A DNA stretch of 64,000 bases, taken from Muribaculaceae bacterium (GTDB lineage Bacteria > Bacteroidota > Bacteroidia > Bacteroidales > Muribaculaceae). Where the stretch lies: positions 19,873 to 83,872 of the forward strand of contig JAGASI010000026.1 in assembly GCA_017621845.1 (NCBI GenBank), in the 5' to 3' direction. This document shows, piece after piece, positions 1 through 9,062 of the stretch; position 1 is the first letter of the stretch; every line of letters begins with the position of its first letter. Below the pieces are notes generated by a model. That model was not told the DNA's origin and ran no database searches. It saw only the letters and a program-made list of their open reading frames with translations. Made by a program: the position numbers and the translations under genes.

Positions 1-3000
1 GGCGAGGTTACACGCGAGTTTGAGGGGACACTGAAGCATGACAAGATGCTACCGCGCATCAAAGCCATGATTGACGTGCGCACTGCAATGAAACGTCTAA
101 TCGCAGGGCAGATAGAGGGTGAGAACGACAAGACCCTTGCCAACCTGCGTAGTGAGTTGCAGAAAGCCTATGATGCCTTTGTAGACAAGTATGGACGCTT
201 GCATGACAGCAAGAACGCTTTCATCCTTGACGATATAGACTGCTACACCATGCAGGCTCTTGAAAAATGGAAGAGTGGCAAGTTTGAGGGACTATCGGAC
301 ATCTTCACCAAGAACACAATCAAATCGGCAATGCGATTTGATGAGGTCAACACACCGCAGGATGCAATAAGCGCATCACTCGCAGAGTATGGCTATGTTC
401 GCCCCGACTTCATGAGCAAGGCACTCGGCGATAAATGGGCAGACCAGTGTGCAGACTTCGTGTTCCTCAACCCGAATACGGAGGATGACTATGTGACACG
501 CGATGAGTATCTGAGCGGTGATGTGGTCACCAAACTTGCAGATGCACGCGAGGCCGCCAAGAACGATAGCCGCTTTGAGAAAAATGTAGCAGCACTTGAA
601 GAAGTGCAACCCACTCGCATCCCCTTTGATGATATTGCTATCGGACTTGGAGCGCGATGGATACCCGATGACATCCTCAATGACTTCGTGCAGGAAATCT
701 TCGGCCTTCACGCTAACTACAGCAGCCGCAACCGCAGGTATGACCCCGAACTCGGCAGGTATGTGAGCGACATGAAGAGCGGTGTCCGTTATATCCCCGA
801 GATTGACTCCTATGAAATCAACATAGACAGCAAGGAACTCGGAGGGGCCGCCGATGAATGGGAAACTCCACGCAAGTCAGCCAAAGAAATTCTCAAAGCC
901 GCCCTTGAAGATAAGACTCTTGTCATCAAAATGAGAGGCGATGAGGATGTTGTTGACGAGGAGCAGACCGAACTCGCAAACCAAAAGATTGAAGAACTGC
1001 GTGAAAAATTTGAGCAGTGGCTTCCGTCTAACCCCGACCGCGTGGAGAGATTGGAGCAGGAGTATAACGACCGCTTCAACCGCACCGTCAAACGCAAGTT
1101 CAACGGACAGCACCTTGTAATACCCGGACTGATGGGAATGGAGCTGCGCCCTCACCAAAAGGATGCAGTGTGGATGCTCATAAACAATCGCGGAGGTATA
1201 GTTGACCACATTGTAGGCGCAGGCAAAACCTTGGTGATGCAGGCCGCCATCATGGAAATGCGCCGAATGGGCATAGCCAAGAAGCCTATGATTGTTGCGT
1301 TGAAGTCAACAGTGTCGCAGATTGCGCGAGAGTTCAAAGAGGCGTTCCCATCCGCTCGCGTGCTTGCCCCTAATGACAGCGACTTCCAAAAGGAGAACCG
1401 CAAGAAGTTCATAGCCAATATATCGTTGAATGACTATGATTGTGTAATCCTAAGTCATGAGCAATATGGTATGCTTCCTCACACCGAGGAGGCAGAGCAG
1501 GCTGTCATCAGCGAGCAACTGCAAATGCTTGACAATATGATTGAGTATTTGTACGGCACTGACCAATCCCAACTTACCAAGCGACAAATCAAGGCACTTG
1601 AAGTAAGGCGTAAAAACCTTATCGCCAAGATGGAGAAACGCATGGATAGAAAGGTAGACCGCGAGTTCTGCTTTGAGAACCTTGGTGTGGACTACCTCTT
1701 TGTCGACGAGAGCCACCAATTCAAGTCATTGCCATACGTCACAAGTTATCAGCAGATAGCAGGACTTGCGGACGCCAAGGGAAGCAACCGCGCTGTGGCA
1801 TTGCTTACAGGCATACGGCACTTACAAAAGATGCACCAAGGCGATAAGGGCGTGGTATTCCTTTCGGGAACTACCATCACCAACTCGCTTGTGGAGATTT
1901 ACAACCTCCTCAATTGCCTGCGTCCGCGTGAGATGCAACGTCTTGGCATGACCACCTTTGACGCATGGGCAAGCGTTTTCGCCGACCATACGTCAGAGTT
2001 GGAGGCAGGAACTACGGGAGAGTTCAGAATGAAAGACCGCTTCCGCAGTTTCAAGAATGTGCCGGAACTCTCACAACTCTATGCCGAGATTGCCGATGTG
2101 CGCAATGACACAAACCTCAAACTTCCCAAGCCTGCATTGCAGAGCAACACGGTTATCGTGCCTGCGAGCGATGCAATATCGGAAATCAACCGCGAGATTG
2201 TCCACATGCTCAACACAAGGGATGGCAGTTATTTCGGCATACACCCGGATAATCCTGACAAATACCCTTGGGGACTTGCAGCCGCCACCCTTTCGGCAAA
2301 GGCCGCAGTATCACCTCGCCTCATATTCCCCGACATGGAGGATGAGGGAGGAAAAGTCGGTGCTGTATGCGCAAACGTCAAGAAATACTATGATGAGATG
2401 ACCGACCAAAAAGGCGTGCAGCTCATCTTCTGCGAACTTGGCGTGCCGGGCAAAGACAAGTCTTACGATGTCTATACCGACATCATTGAACGTCTTACCA
2501 ATGACGGAATACCCAAGTCGGAGATAGCCTACATACAGCAGGCAACAACCGAGGAGAAGCGCAAAGACCTTTTCCAACGAGTAAGAGATGGCAAAGTGCG
2601 TATCCTTATCGGAGGAACAAAGAACATGGGTACAGGCGTGAACGTGCAGACTCGCATCACCGATATGCACATGGTGACTGTGCCTTGGACTCCGTCCGCC
2701 CTTGAACAATGCTTAGGCCGTGGCGGCCGACAGGGCAACATCATTGCCCGCGACTTCATGGGCAACAAGGTAAGGGTACATTATTACGCCACCGAGGGAA
2801 GCCTTGACCTCTACAAGTATCAGTTGCTTGATGCCAAGGGCAAGATGTTCACCCAATTCAAGATGGGCACCGTCAACGGAGAGAGAACCTTTGACGAGGG
2901 CGCAGGAGAGGAGGATGGATTTGACCCCGCTGAAATGGTAGCGCGTCTTTCGGGCAACCCTGTAATCTTTGAGAGAGCGAAGCAGGATAAGAAAGTCAAG

Positions 3001-6000
3001 AAACTCCGCGCCTTGCGCAATGGATTTGAACGTGACTATCAGCGCAAGAAAGCCAAGTTTACCGAACTCACCGATAGGAAAGACAAACTTGAACGACTTG
3101 TCAGACTGAATGAACGTGACGTGAAAGACTTAGAGCGCGAGGGATTTGTCAAGAATGACAAGGGTGTGTATCCGAGCGAGGTCATGGTAATTGAGGGTTC
3201 ATCCATCTACGGAGGACGCAGATTTGACAAACCCAAGGAGGCAGGCGAATACATCCTTGACCTGCTTTCCAAAGGCAAGAACGTAACTCTCGCAGGCTTT
3301 GGCAAGCGTGCAAAGGTAGTCACTGTCAACGAGGAGGCAGACGGCCTTTTCGCGTCACACTATGAACTTCACATGGGTGACGGCAGAAGCGACATCAAGT
3401 ACACAACAACATTGCACACCGAGCCGACAACGGCAGGTTTGGCATTCCGCTCATTGCTTGAAAAGGTGATGAGAGCAGGAGGAATATATTCCCGTGACCT
3501 TGAAGAAACGAAGAACAAACTCAATGGTCTGAACATCGGCGATGGAGTATTCCCAAGACAAGCCGAACTTGACGAGGCAGTTGCGAAACTCAAAGAACTG
3601 AACGCCGAGTACAATAGACTCGGCGATGCCGGACTGACACGCAACGAGCATAATACATCGGGTCGTTTCGGTGACAAAGCCATGCTTCGTCCTATGGAGG
3701 AGGGAGAGCCGGACACCGAGATGCTTGAAAGCCTCAGCGATGATGAACTTGTGCCTGTGTTCCGCAACGTGCAGGTGCTTCCGGGTATGACAGACCTCGC
3801 CTCGCCGATGGCGGCCAAGGATTTGGCAACAGGTGGATACCGCACGATAGCACCGCGCCAATGGAACGGCTCATACTCCAATGTTGAACTGACCGAGGAA
3901 CAGCAGATGATGTATGACGAACTCGCCGAGAAAGGCTATGTGATGATAGACGGCAAGAAGCGCACTCGTTTTGACATATCGCCGGAACGCTACTTTGAGG
4001 CACGCGCCACCAAAGAGCCTGCGTTGATGTTCAAACTTGACAAGGGCGTGGACGGCATTGTGCCTGCATCAGAGAACCCCTATGACCACGGCAAGTTCAA
4101 CACCCTCAACCTGCAATTCTCAACCGGCTACAAGCGTCCCAACCTTGTGATGGTGCAGAGCGTCATGCCCAAGAGCGAGCTGCGCAAGATGATGGCCAAT
4201 GACGAGGTAGCCGAGGGAATGTACCACGCACCCTTTGCCAAGAACTCAACAGGCATAGTGTCATGGACGAACGGCGATAAACTTGCCCTCTCGCGTTGGA
4301 GCAAGATTATCCGTGTCCTCACCAACCAAGAGGTAGCGGAGCGCATCAACTCTTATTGGCAGAAGAACCCTGCAAAGAGTCCTGCCGAGAGCACGGACGC
4401 ACGCGACCCATTCAACTACACTCCGCAGGTGCTTGAACGCCTGCAAGAGATGGGATGGAAGTTTGACGAGGATAAATTGGCAAGACTCGCATCGCGCACC
4501 CCGGAGGAGATAGAGGCTTCCTACCAAGGTATGCCATACGTCACCGATGAGGACATAGCGCGCCTCAACGCCAAGTATGCCGATGAACGCCACTCATCGC
4601 TGTGGGATAAAGAACCCGATGAGTTCCTGCGCGAGGCCGAGGAGAACACCATGGCCGACAAGGTTCAGCAGATGTCGGAGCGGATGAACACGCCGGTCCG
4701 CATCCTGCGTACCCCGGAGGAAATCCAAGCCTATGCCCGAAACCCACGCGAGGCCAAGGCCAAGGGTATCTCGCGCATTGAGCGCGGAGGTAGCCGTGTG
4801 GCCGAGATTGCCATACTGCTTCCCAACAATGCCGACCTCGCCGATGTAGAGAACACATTCCTGCATGAGGGCATGGGACACGATGGCTTGCGCCTGCTGT
4901 TCCCGACAAAGGAATTGCTTGACAACGCACTTGACGAGCTCTACAACACCTCCACCGATGCAATCAAGGCCGACATTGACGCACGCGCCAAGCGGATTTA
5001 TGATGCAGAGGTTGACCGCATATTCCGCGAGAAGCAGGCAGCCCACGACAACGTGGCCGATGCCAATGCCAACTACTATACCGACATGGCCGAGGCACAC
5101 GCAGAAGCCAACGCCAAGCGCGAGCAGATGAAGCGCGATGCCACCGAGGAGTACGGTGCCAACGTGGCAGGCAAGGTCGGCGAGAAAGGCTTTGAGAAGA
5201 TGACCGCCGAGGAGCAGACATTTTGGGGCAAGATGAAAGCCATGCTCCAAAAGGCGTTTGAGGCACTCCTGCGCGGTCTGAAAATCCCGAAGATGCGCAA
5301 GTGGACTGACAAGCAATGGGCGTACATCTACCACAAGGCATACAAGATGAAGAAAGCCAATGGCAGGATGAGCGTCATTGAGGAGGCCGAGGACATAACC
5401 ATGCGCCGTAAGACAGGCTATGATGCAGACGAGAGGACGATGTTCCGTGACCCGGACATGAGCCTTGAGGAAACCATCACCAAGATGAAAGCCGAGATTA
5501 TGCAGGCCAACACCGACAACTTGCAGGCCAAGCGCGATGCCATGCGAGCAATCGGGGGCAACCTCAACCACCTGCGTCAGGCTATGGCACGTCAGCGCGA
5601 ATATGACATCACCACTGTCAAGAGCGTGACCGACCTCGCCAAGATACTCATGGACGCAGGCCTGCTTGATGACATGAGCAAGTTTGAAACCAAGCGCATC
5701 CTCGGTGCTGTCAACAATGTTGTCGGCAAGCAGGACGTGAGTCAGTATGTTCAGAAGGTGATGGATATAATGGTAGACAACCAACTGCGCAACGGAGCAG
5801 GCGCGTTCGGCAAACTCCTCGCCATCCGAGGGAGCCGCGTAGACGCTCGCGGAATTGAGGTGCAGGGCGAACTTGACCCGGACGGACAGCGCATAGCGCA
5901 GGTTGTAAGGAAGTCAACGTCCCTGCCCAAGGATGACATTGACAACCGCATCGCCGAGGCCATCAACCGCATGAGCAGCCCCGACCAAGCAATCGCGGAC

Positions 6001-9000
6001 GAGGTAACCCTTGAATACGCAGGCCTGCAAATCGCCCGACAGTATGTTGAGGACATCACCGAGAGCAAGGCCGAGGAGAAAGCACTGCGCGACAGCATCA
6101 AGCAGGCCAAGGAGGATAAGGACGCCGGGCAGATGACGGATGACGCATACAAGCAATATGTGGAGTCCACCAACGATGCCATACGTCAGAATAAGATTGA
6201 GCGTGCCGAGGCATATCAATCCCTCATTGAGCAGATGGGTGACGCACTGAGCGCAAGCGTTGAGCGAGCCAAGGCGTGGCGCGAGGCCGAGAAACAGCGC
6301 GTTGAGGAAATCCACCACAACGCCAACTCCGACATGGAGGGCAGGCCGACCGATGAACATCACAAGGATGACCGCGTGCAGAAACTCTCCAACAATAGTT
6401 TCGTCCGCTTCATGCTTGCGCCCCTCGGCACGTTTGACCAGATGTTGCGTATGTTCGGCAAGAAGAACGTGCGTGGCGAGGGTTATCTTTGGGACCGTTA
6501 TATGCGCGGATGGGTTAAGGCCGCCGAGAAAGAGTACACGGGTTATCGTGACGCTCTGAAAGTCCTTGACGCAAAGGTCAGCGAGATATACGGCAAGAAG
6601 ATGACGTGGGGTGACCTATTTGCCATCGACCGAAAACTCCCGAAAGCATCCGTGAGATTTTGGGACGGAGGCGAGATGAAAGACCACGAACTCACGCAGG
6701 GCAACCTGCTCTACATCTACATGGCCGACAAGATGAGTGACGGACGTATGAAACTGCGCCGTATGGGTATCACCGAGGATGACATTGAGAACATCAAGGA
6801 CTTCCTTGACCCGAAGTTCATTCAACTTGCGGATTGGATGCAGGAGGAGTTCCTCGTCGGCAAGCGCAACGAGTACAACGAGGTACACAAGCGTATGTTC
6901 GGCGCGTCCATGGCCGCCATTGAGAACTACTTCCCCTTGAAGATACTCGCCAACGCGAGATTGGAGAATGTGGACGTAGCCGATGACACCACGGACACCG
7001 CTCTGCCTGCGACCTCAACAGGTAGCATCATCAAGCGCAGGCGCAACAACCTCGCCCTTGACGTGACCGGTGCCAACGCTTTCTCCGTCATCCTTGACCA
7101 CCTACAGCAGATGGAGCGGTGGGCCGCGTTCGCAGAGTTCAACCGCGACCTCAACACCCTGCTTTCATACAAGCGTTTCCGCAACCAAGTTATGAACATG
7201 AGCAGTGTGTATGGTGGAGGCAAGACGCTGTGGACGAATTTCCGCAACGTGAGCAGTATGGCCGTCGGAGCATACCGACCGCCGATTGCAGCTCTTGACA
7301 AGGCCGCTGTCAACATCGCCAAGGGTGTCACAGCCGCCAAGGTAAGTTTCCGTGTGTTCACCGCACTGAAGCAGTTCCTCTCCATGCCTTCCTACCTTTC
7401 GGACAGCAATCCTCTCTACCTTGCGGCCAACATCGCCAATCCTTACGGAGCATGGAAATGGTCGATGGAGAACCTGCCGTTGTTTGAGAAGCGATGGAGA
7501 AGCCGAATGGCAGGTGACCCGCGCCTGCTGAAATCGGATATGGACTGGAAGATGTGGCGAAGCCGTGTCGTTGAGATTGCCTCGCGCGTAGGTATGTCCC
7601 CCAACGCATTTGTGGACGCGCTGACAGTTGCCATCGGCTCACACGCCATATATCAGAGCCGACTCGCAGGTTACAAGCGCAAAGGGTATGACCCCGATGT
7701 TGCCGAGGAGCGAGCCAAGCAGGACGCTACAATCCTGTTCAATCAGACACAGCAATCAAGCGAGGGCGCGTTCCTCTCCACCATGCAGGTTGACCGCTCG
7801 TGGCTTTCGGTGCTGTTCACTGTATTCCGCAACTCGTCCATGTCCTACACACGTCAGTTGTATGACTCCCTGCGTAGCCTCAAACGCTACATGACGCCGG
7901 GCAACAAGGCGTTGAGCGTGGAGTTCATGGCCAAGCAGATGTGGCGTGACGGCATAGACCCCGACAAGGCCGACATCAACGCCAAGCGCGAATACCGCCG
8001 GAACATCATCCGCGACCTTGCGAGAGTGGCCGTGTTCGGCTTTGCCCTGCAATTCGCATGGAACTTGGGCGCATACCTACCTTACATCCTCATGGGTGAA
8101 GATGACTCCGAGAAAGACAAGATGTGGGACGATGTATTGAACCATACTTACTTCGGAAGCATTGAGGGTCTGACAGGCGGTGACGTGATGAGTTCGGCAG
8201 GTCAGATGTGGCTCAACGGAGAGAGCAATTGGGAGTATCTTGCAAAGGATATGCCGTTGGCAAGCGACCTCGCAACCATCCTCCGCAAGATGCCGAATGA
8301 CCAAAAGGCCGCCGTGAATGACATACTCAACCTGCTTGTGCAGTCGGGCGTGGGTGTCAATCCCCAATCGCTGACCGACATCGTTGTCGCAACGATGGAC
8401 TACTTCGGCGATGACGCGCAGACCTCGCGCGAGTTCGGCCTGCTGATGGCACGCATCTTCAACTGTCCGCAGAGTCAGATAGACAAACTCTATTTTGACG
8501 AACTCGGAGCGTCAGCCGAGGAGGCAAGCAAGATGACCCCCTCGCAGATTGCCGAGCGATACGCACGCTACAAGATACGCCGAGGCGCACCCTTGACAGG
8601 CTGGGCATACGGAAGCGAGGAGCGAGAGCAAATCATGGAGAAATACCGCAAGCGCAGTAACACCCTCGCCAAGGAACGCCTCACGCGCGTCACCGACAAG
8701 GCCGTGTCCGACTCCCTCAAAACATGGGACGAGGAATACAAGACCACCAAAGACCGCGTGAGCGCGATACGCAAGGTAAGGGAGCGTGACGAGGACCGTT
8801 ACTATGAGATGCTCGATGAACTGGAGGCCACCCCCGAATTTGACCGCTACCAAATCATCACCGACTACAAGCGTGACGTGGACGAACTCACCAAAGAATG
8901 GCTACGCGCCAAGACCCCGGAGCAACGCGACTCCTGCGCCAAGGCTATCGTAAACCTCAAAAAACTTATGATAACCGACCTGCGCAACACGCAACAATAG
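1..9000 (+). CDS. Giant phage polyvalent protein, helicase-containing (5' end outside window)
   Basis: The frame is open from base 1 (15 codons before the first ATG at 46), so the gene starts left of the window; at least 2,999 residues are visible. Counting from the ATG at 46: residues about 1-80 resemble the region that follows the N6-methylase in DarB-like methylase-helicase proteins (AYDAFVDKYG). An SF2 helicase follows: GAGKT near 391, DESH near 553, SGTT near 606, GRGGRQGN near 891. A charged coiled coil starts near 985, a zincin-like HEGMGH lies near 1606, long helical regions follow, and a hydrophobic stretch lies near 2655-2690. This matches polyvalent proteins of phages and conjugative elements, which are thought to enter with the DNA and counter host defence. 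A methylase domain upstream is inference. Function of most of the C-terminal half is unknown. It sits directly upstream of a portal-like gene. Confidence 0.8.
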   Translation, partial: GEVTREFEGTLKHDKMLPRIKAMIDVRTAMKRLIAGQIEGENDKTLANLRSELQKAYDAFVDKYGRLHDSKNAFILDDIDCYTMQALEKWKSGKFEGLSDIFTKNTIKSAMRFDEVNTPQDAISASLAEYGYVRPDFMSKALGDKWADQCADFVFLNPNTEDDYVTRDEYLSGDVVTKLADAREAAKNDSRFEKNVAALEEVQPTRIPFDDIAIGLGARWIPDDILNDFVQEIFGLHANYSSRNRRYDPELGRYVSDMKSGVRYIPEIDSYEINIDSKELGGAADEWETPRKSAKEILKAALEDKTLVIKMRGDEDVVDEEQTELANQKIEELREKFEQWLPSNPDRVERLEQEYNDRFNRTVKRKFNGQHLVIPGLMGMELRPHQKDAVWMLINNRGGIVDHIVGAGKTLVMQAAIMEMRRMGIAKKPMIVALKSTVSQIAREFKEAFPSARVLAPNDSDFQKENRKKFIANISLNDYDCVILSHEQYGMLPHTEEAEQAVISEQLQMLDNMIEYLYGTDQSQLTKRQIKALEVRRKNLIAKMEKRMDRKVDREFCFENLGVDYLFVDESHQFKSLPYVTSYQQIAGLADAKGSNRAVALLTGIRHLQKMHQGDKGVVFLSGTTITNSLVEIYNLLNCLRPREMQRLGMTTFDAWASVFADHTSELEAGTTGEFRMKDRFRSFKNVPELSQLYAEIADVRNDTNLKLPKPALQSNTVIVPASDAISEINREIVHMLNTRDGSYFGIHPDNPDKYPWGLAAATLSAKAAVSPRLIFPDMEDEGGKVGAVCANVKKYYDEMTDQKGVQLIFCELGVPGKDKSYDVYTDIIERLTNDGIPKSEIAYIQQATTEEKRKDLFQRVRDGKVRILIGGTKNMGTGVNVQTRITDMHMVTVPWTPSALEQCLGRGGRQGNIIARDFMGNKVRVHYYATEGSLDLYKYQLLDAKGKMFTQFKMGTVNGERTFDEGAGEEDGFDPAEMVARLSGNPVIFERAKQDKKVKKLRALRNGFERDYQRKKAKFTELTDRKDKLERLVRLNERDVKDLEREGFVKNDKGVYPSEVMVIEGSSIYGGRRFDKPKEAGEYILDLLSKGKNVTLAGFGKRAKVVTVNEEADGLFASHYELHMGDGRSDIKYTTTLHTEPTTAGLAFRSLLEKVMRAGGIYSRDLEETKNKLNGLNIGDGVFPRQAELDEAVAKLKELNAEYNRLGDAGLTRNEHNTSGRFGDKAMLRPMEEGEPDTEMLESLSDDELVPVFRNVQVLPGMTDLASPMAAKDLATGGYRTIAPRQWNGSYSNVELTEEQQMMYDELAEKGYVMIDGKKRTRFDISPERYFEARATKEPALMFKLDKGVDGIVPASENPYDHGKFNTLNLQFSTGYKRPNLVMVQSVMPKSELRKMMANDEVAEGMYHAPFAKNSTGIVSWTNGDKLALSRWSKIIRVLTNQEVAERINSYWQKNPAKSPAESTDARDPFNYTPQVLERLQEMGWKFDEDKLARLASRTPEEIEASYQGMPYVTDEDIARLNAKYADERHSSLWDKEPDEFLREAEENTMADKVQQMSERMNTPVRILRTPEEIQAYARNPREAKAKGISRIERGGSRVAEIAILLPNNADLADVENTFLHEGMGHDGLRLLFPTKELLDNALDELYNTSTDAIKADIDARAKRIYDAEVDRIFREKQAAHDNVADANANYYTDMAEAHAEANAKREQMKRDATEEYGANVAGKVGEKGFEKMTAEEQTFWGKMKAMLQKAFEALLRGLKIPKMRKWTDKQWAYIYHKAYKMKKANGRMSVIEEAEDITMRRKTGYDADERTMFRDPDMSLEETITKMKAEIMQANTDNLQAKRDAMRAIGGNLNHLRQAMARQREYDITTVKSVTDLAKILMDAGLLDDMSKFETKRILGAVNNVVGKQDVSQYVQKVMDIMVDNQLRNGAGAFGKLLAIRGSRVDARGIEVQGELDPDGQRIAQVVRKSTSLPKDDIDNRIAEAINRMSSPDQAIADEVTLEYAGLQIARQYVEDITESKAEEKALRDSIKQAKEDKDAGQMTDDAYKQYVESTNDAIRQNKIERAEAYQSLIEQMGDALSASVERAKAWREAEKQRVEEIHHNANSDMEGRPTDEHHKDDRVQKLSNNSFVRFMLAPLGTFDQMLRMFGKKNVRGEGYLWDRYMRGWVKAAEKEYTGYRDALKVLDAKVSEIYGKKMTWGDLFAIDRKLPKASVRFWDGGEMKDHELTQGNLLYIYMADKMSDGRMKLRRMGITEDDIENIKDFLDPKFIQLADWMQEEFLVGKRNEYNEVHKRMFGASMAAIENYFPLKILANARLENVDVADDTTDTALPATSTGSIIKRRRNNLALDVTGANAFSVILDHLQQMERWAAFAEFNRDLNTLLSYKRFRNQVMNMSSVYGGGKTLWTNFRNVSSMAVGAYRPPIAALDKAAVNIAKGVTAAKVSFRVFTALKQFLSMPSYLSDSNPLYLAANIANPYGAWKWSMENLPLFEKRWRSRMAGDPRLLKSDMDWKMWRSRVVEIASRVGMSPNAFVDALTVAIGSHAIYQSRLAGYKRKGYDPDVAEERAKQDATILFNQTQQSSEGAFLSTMQVDRSWLSVLFTVFRNSSMSYTRQLYDSLRSLKRYMTPGNKALSVEFMAKQMWRDGIDPDKADINAKREYRRNIIRDLARVAVFGFALQFAWNLGAYLPYILMGEDDSEKDKMWDDVLNHTYFGSIEGLTGGDVMSSAGQMWLNGESNWEYLAKDMPLASDLATILRKMPNDQKAAVNDILNLLVQSGVGVNPQSLTDIVVATMDYFGDDAQTSREFGLLMARIFNCPQSQIDKLYFDELGASAEEASKMTPSQIAERYARYKIRRGAPLTGWAYGSEEREQIMEKYRKRSNTLAKERLTRVTDKAVSDSLKTWDEEYKTTKDRVSAIRKVRERDEDRYYEMLDELEATPEFDRYQIITDYKRDVDELTKEWLRAKTPEQRDSCAKAIVNLKKLMITDLRNTQQ

Positions 9001-9007
9001 TTAAACG

Positions 9008-9049
9008 ATTGGGGGCGATGCAAGGCTGTAACTTTGCATCGTCCCCAAT
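9008..9049. promoter_or_regulatory. Palindrome with embedded -7 promoter element
   Basis: Two 16-bp arms (9008-9023 and 9034-9049) are complementary except for one position that would be a G-U pair in RNA, around a 10-base loop. The loop and right arm contain TAACTTTG (9029-9036), which fits the Bacteroidetes -7 consensus TAnnTTTG; no clear -33 TTTG lies 20 bp upstream. It fills most of the 62-bp gap between the polyvalent gene and the portal gene. It could be an attenuator or terminator, or a promoter for the portal gene with operator-like symmetry. There is no T-run after the hairpin. Confidence 0.5.
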
Positions 9050-9062
9050 AACAACAACCGAT

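Noticed and set aside
4594..5784. A 396-codon minus-strand open frame inside the polyvalent gene
   Set aside because: It is fully antisense to a strongly supported coding frame, has unusual Leu/Val/His/Gly-rich composition and no recognisable domain; a side effect of codon use on the other strand.
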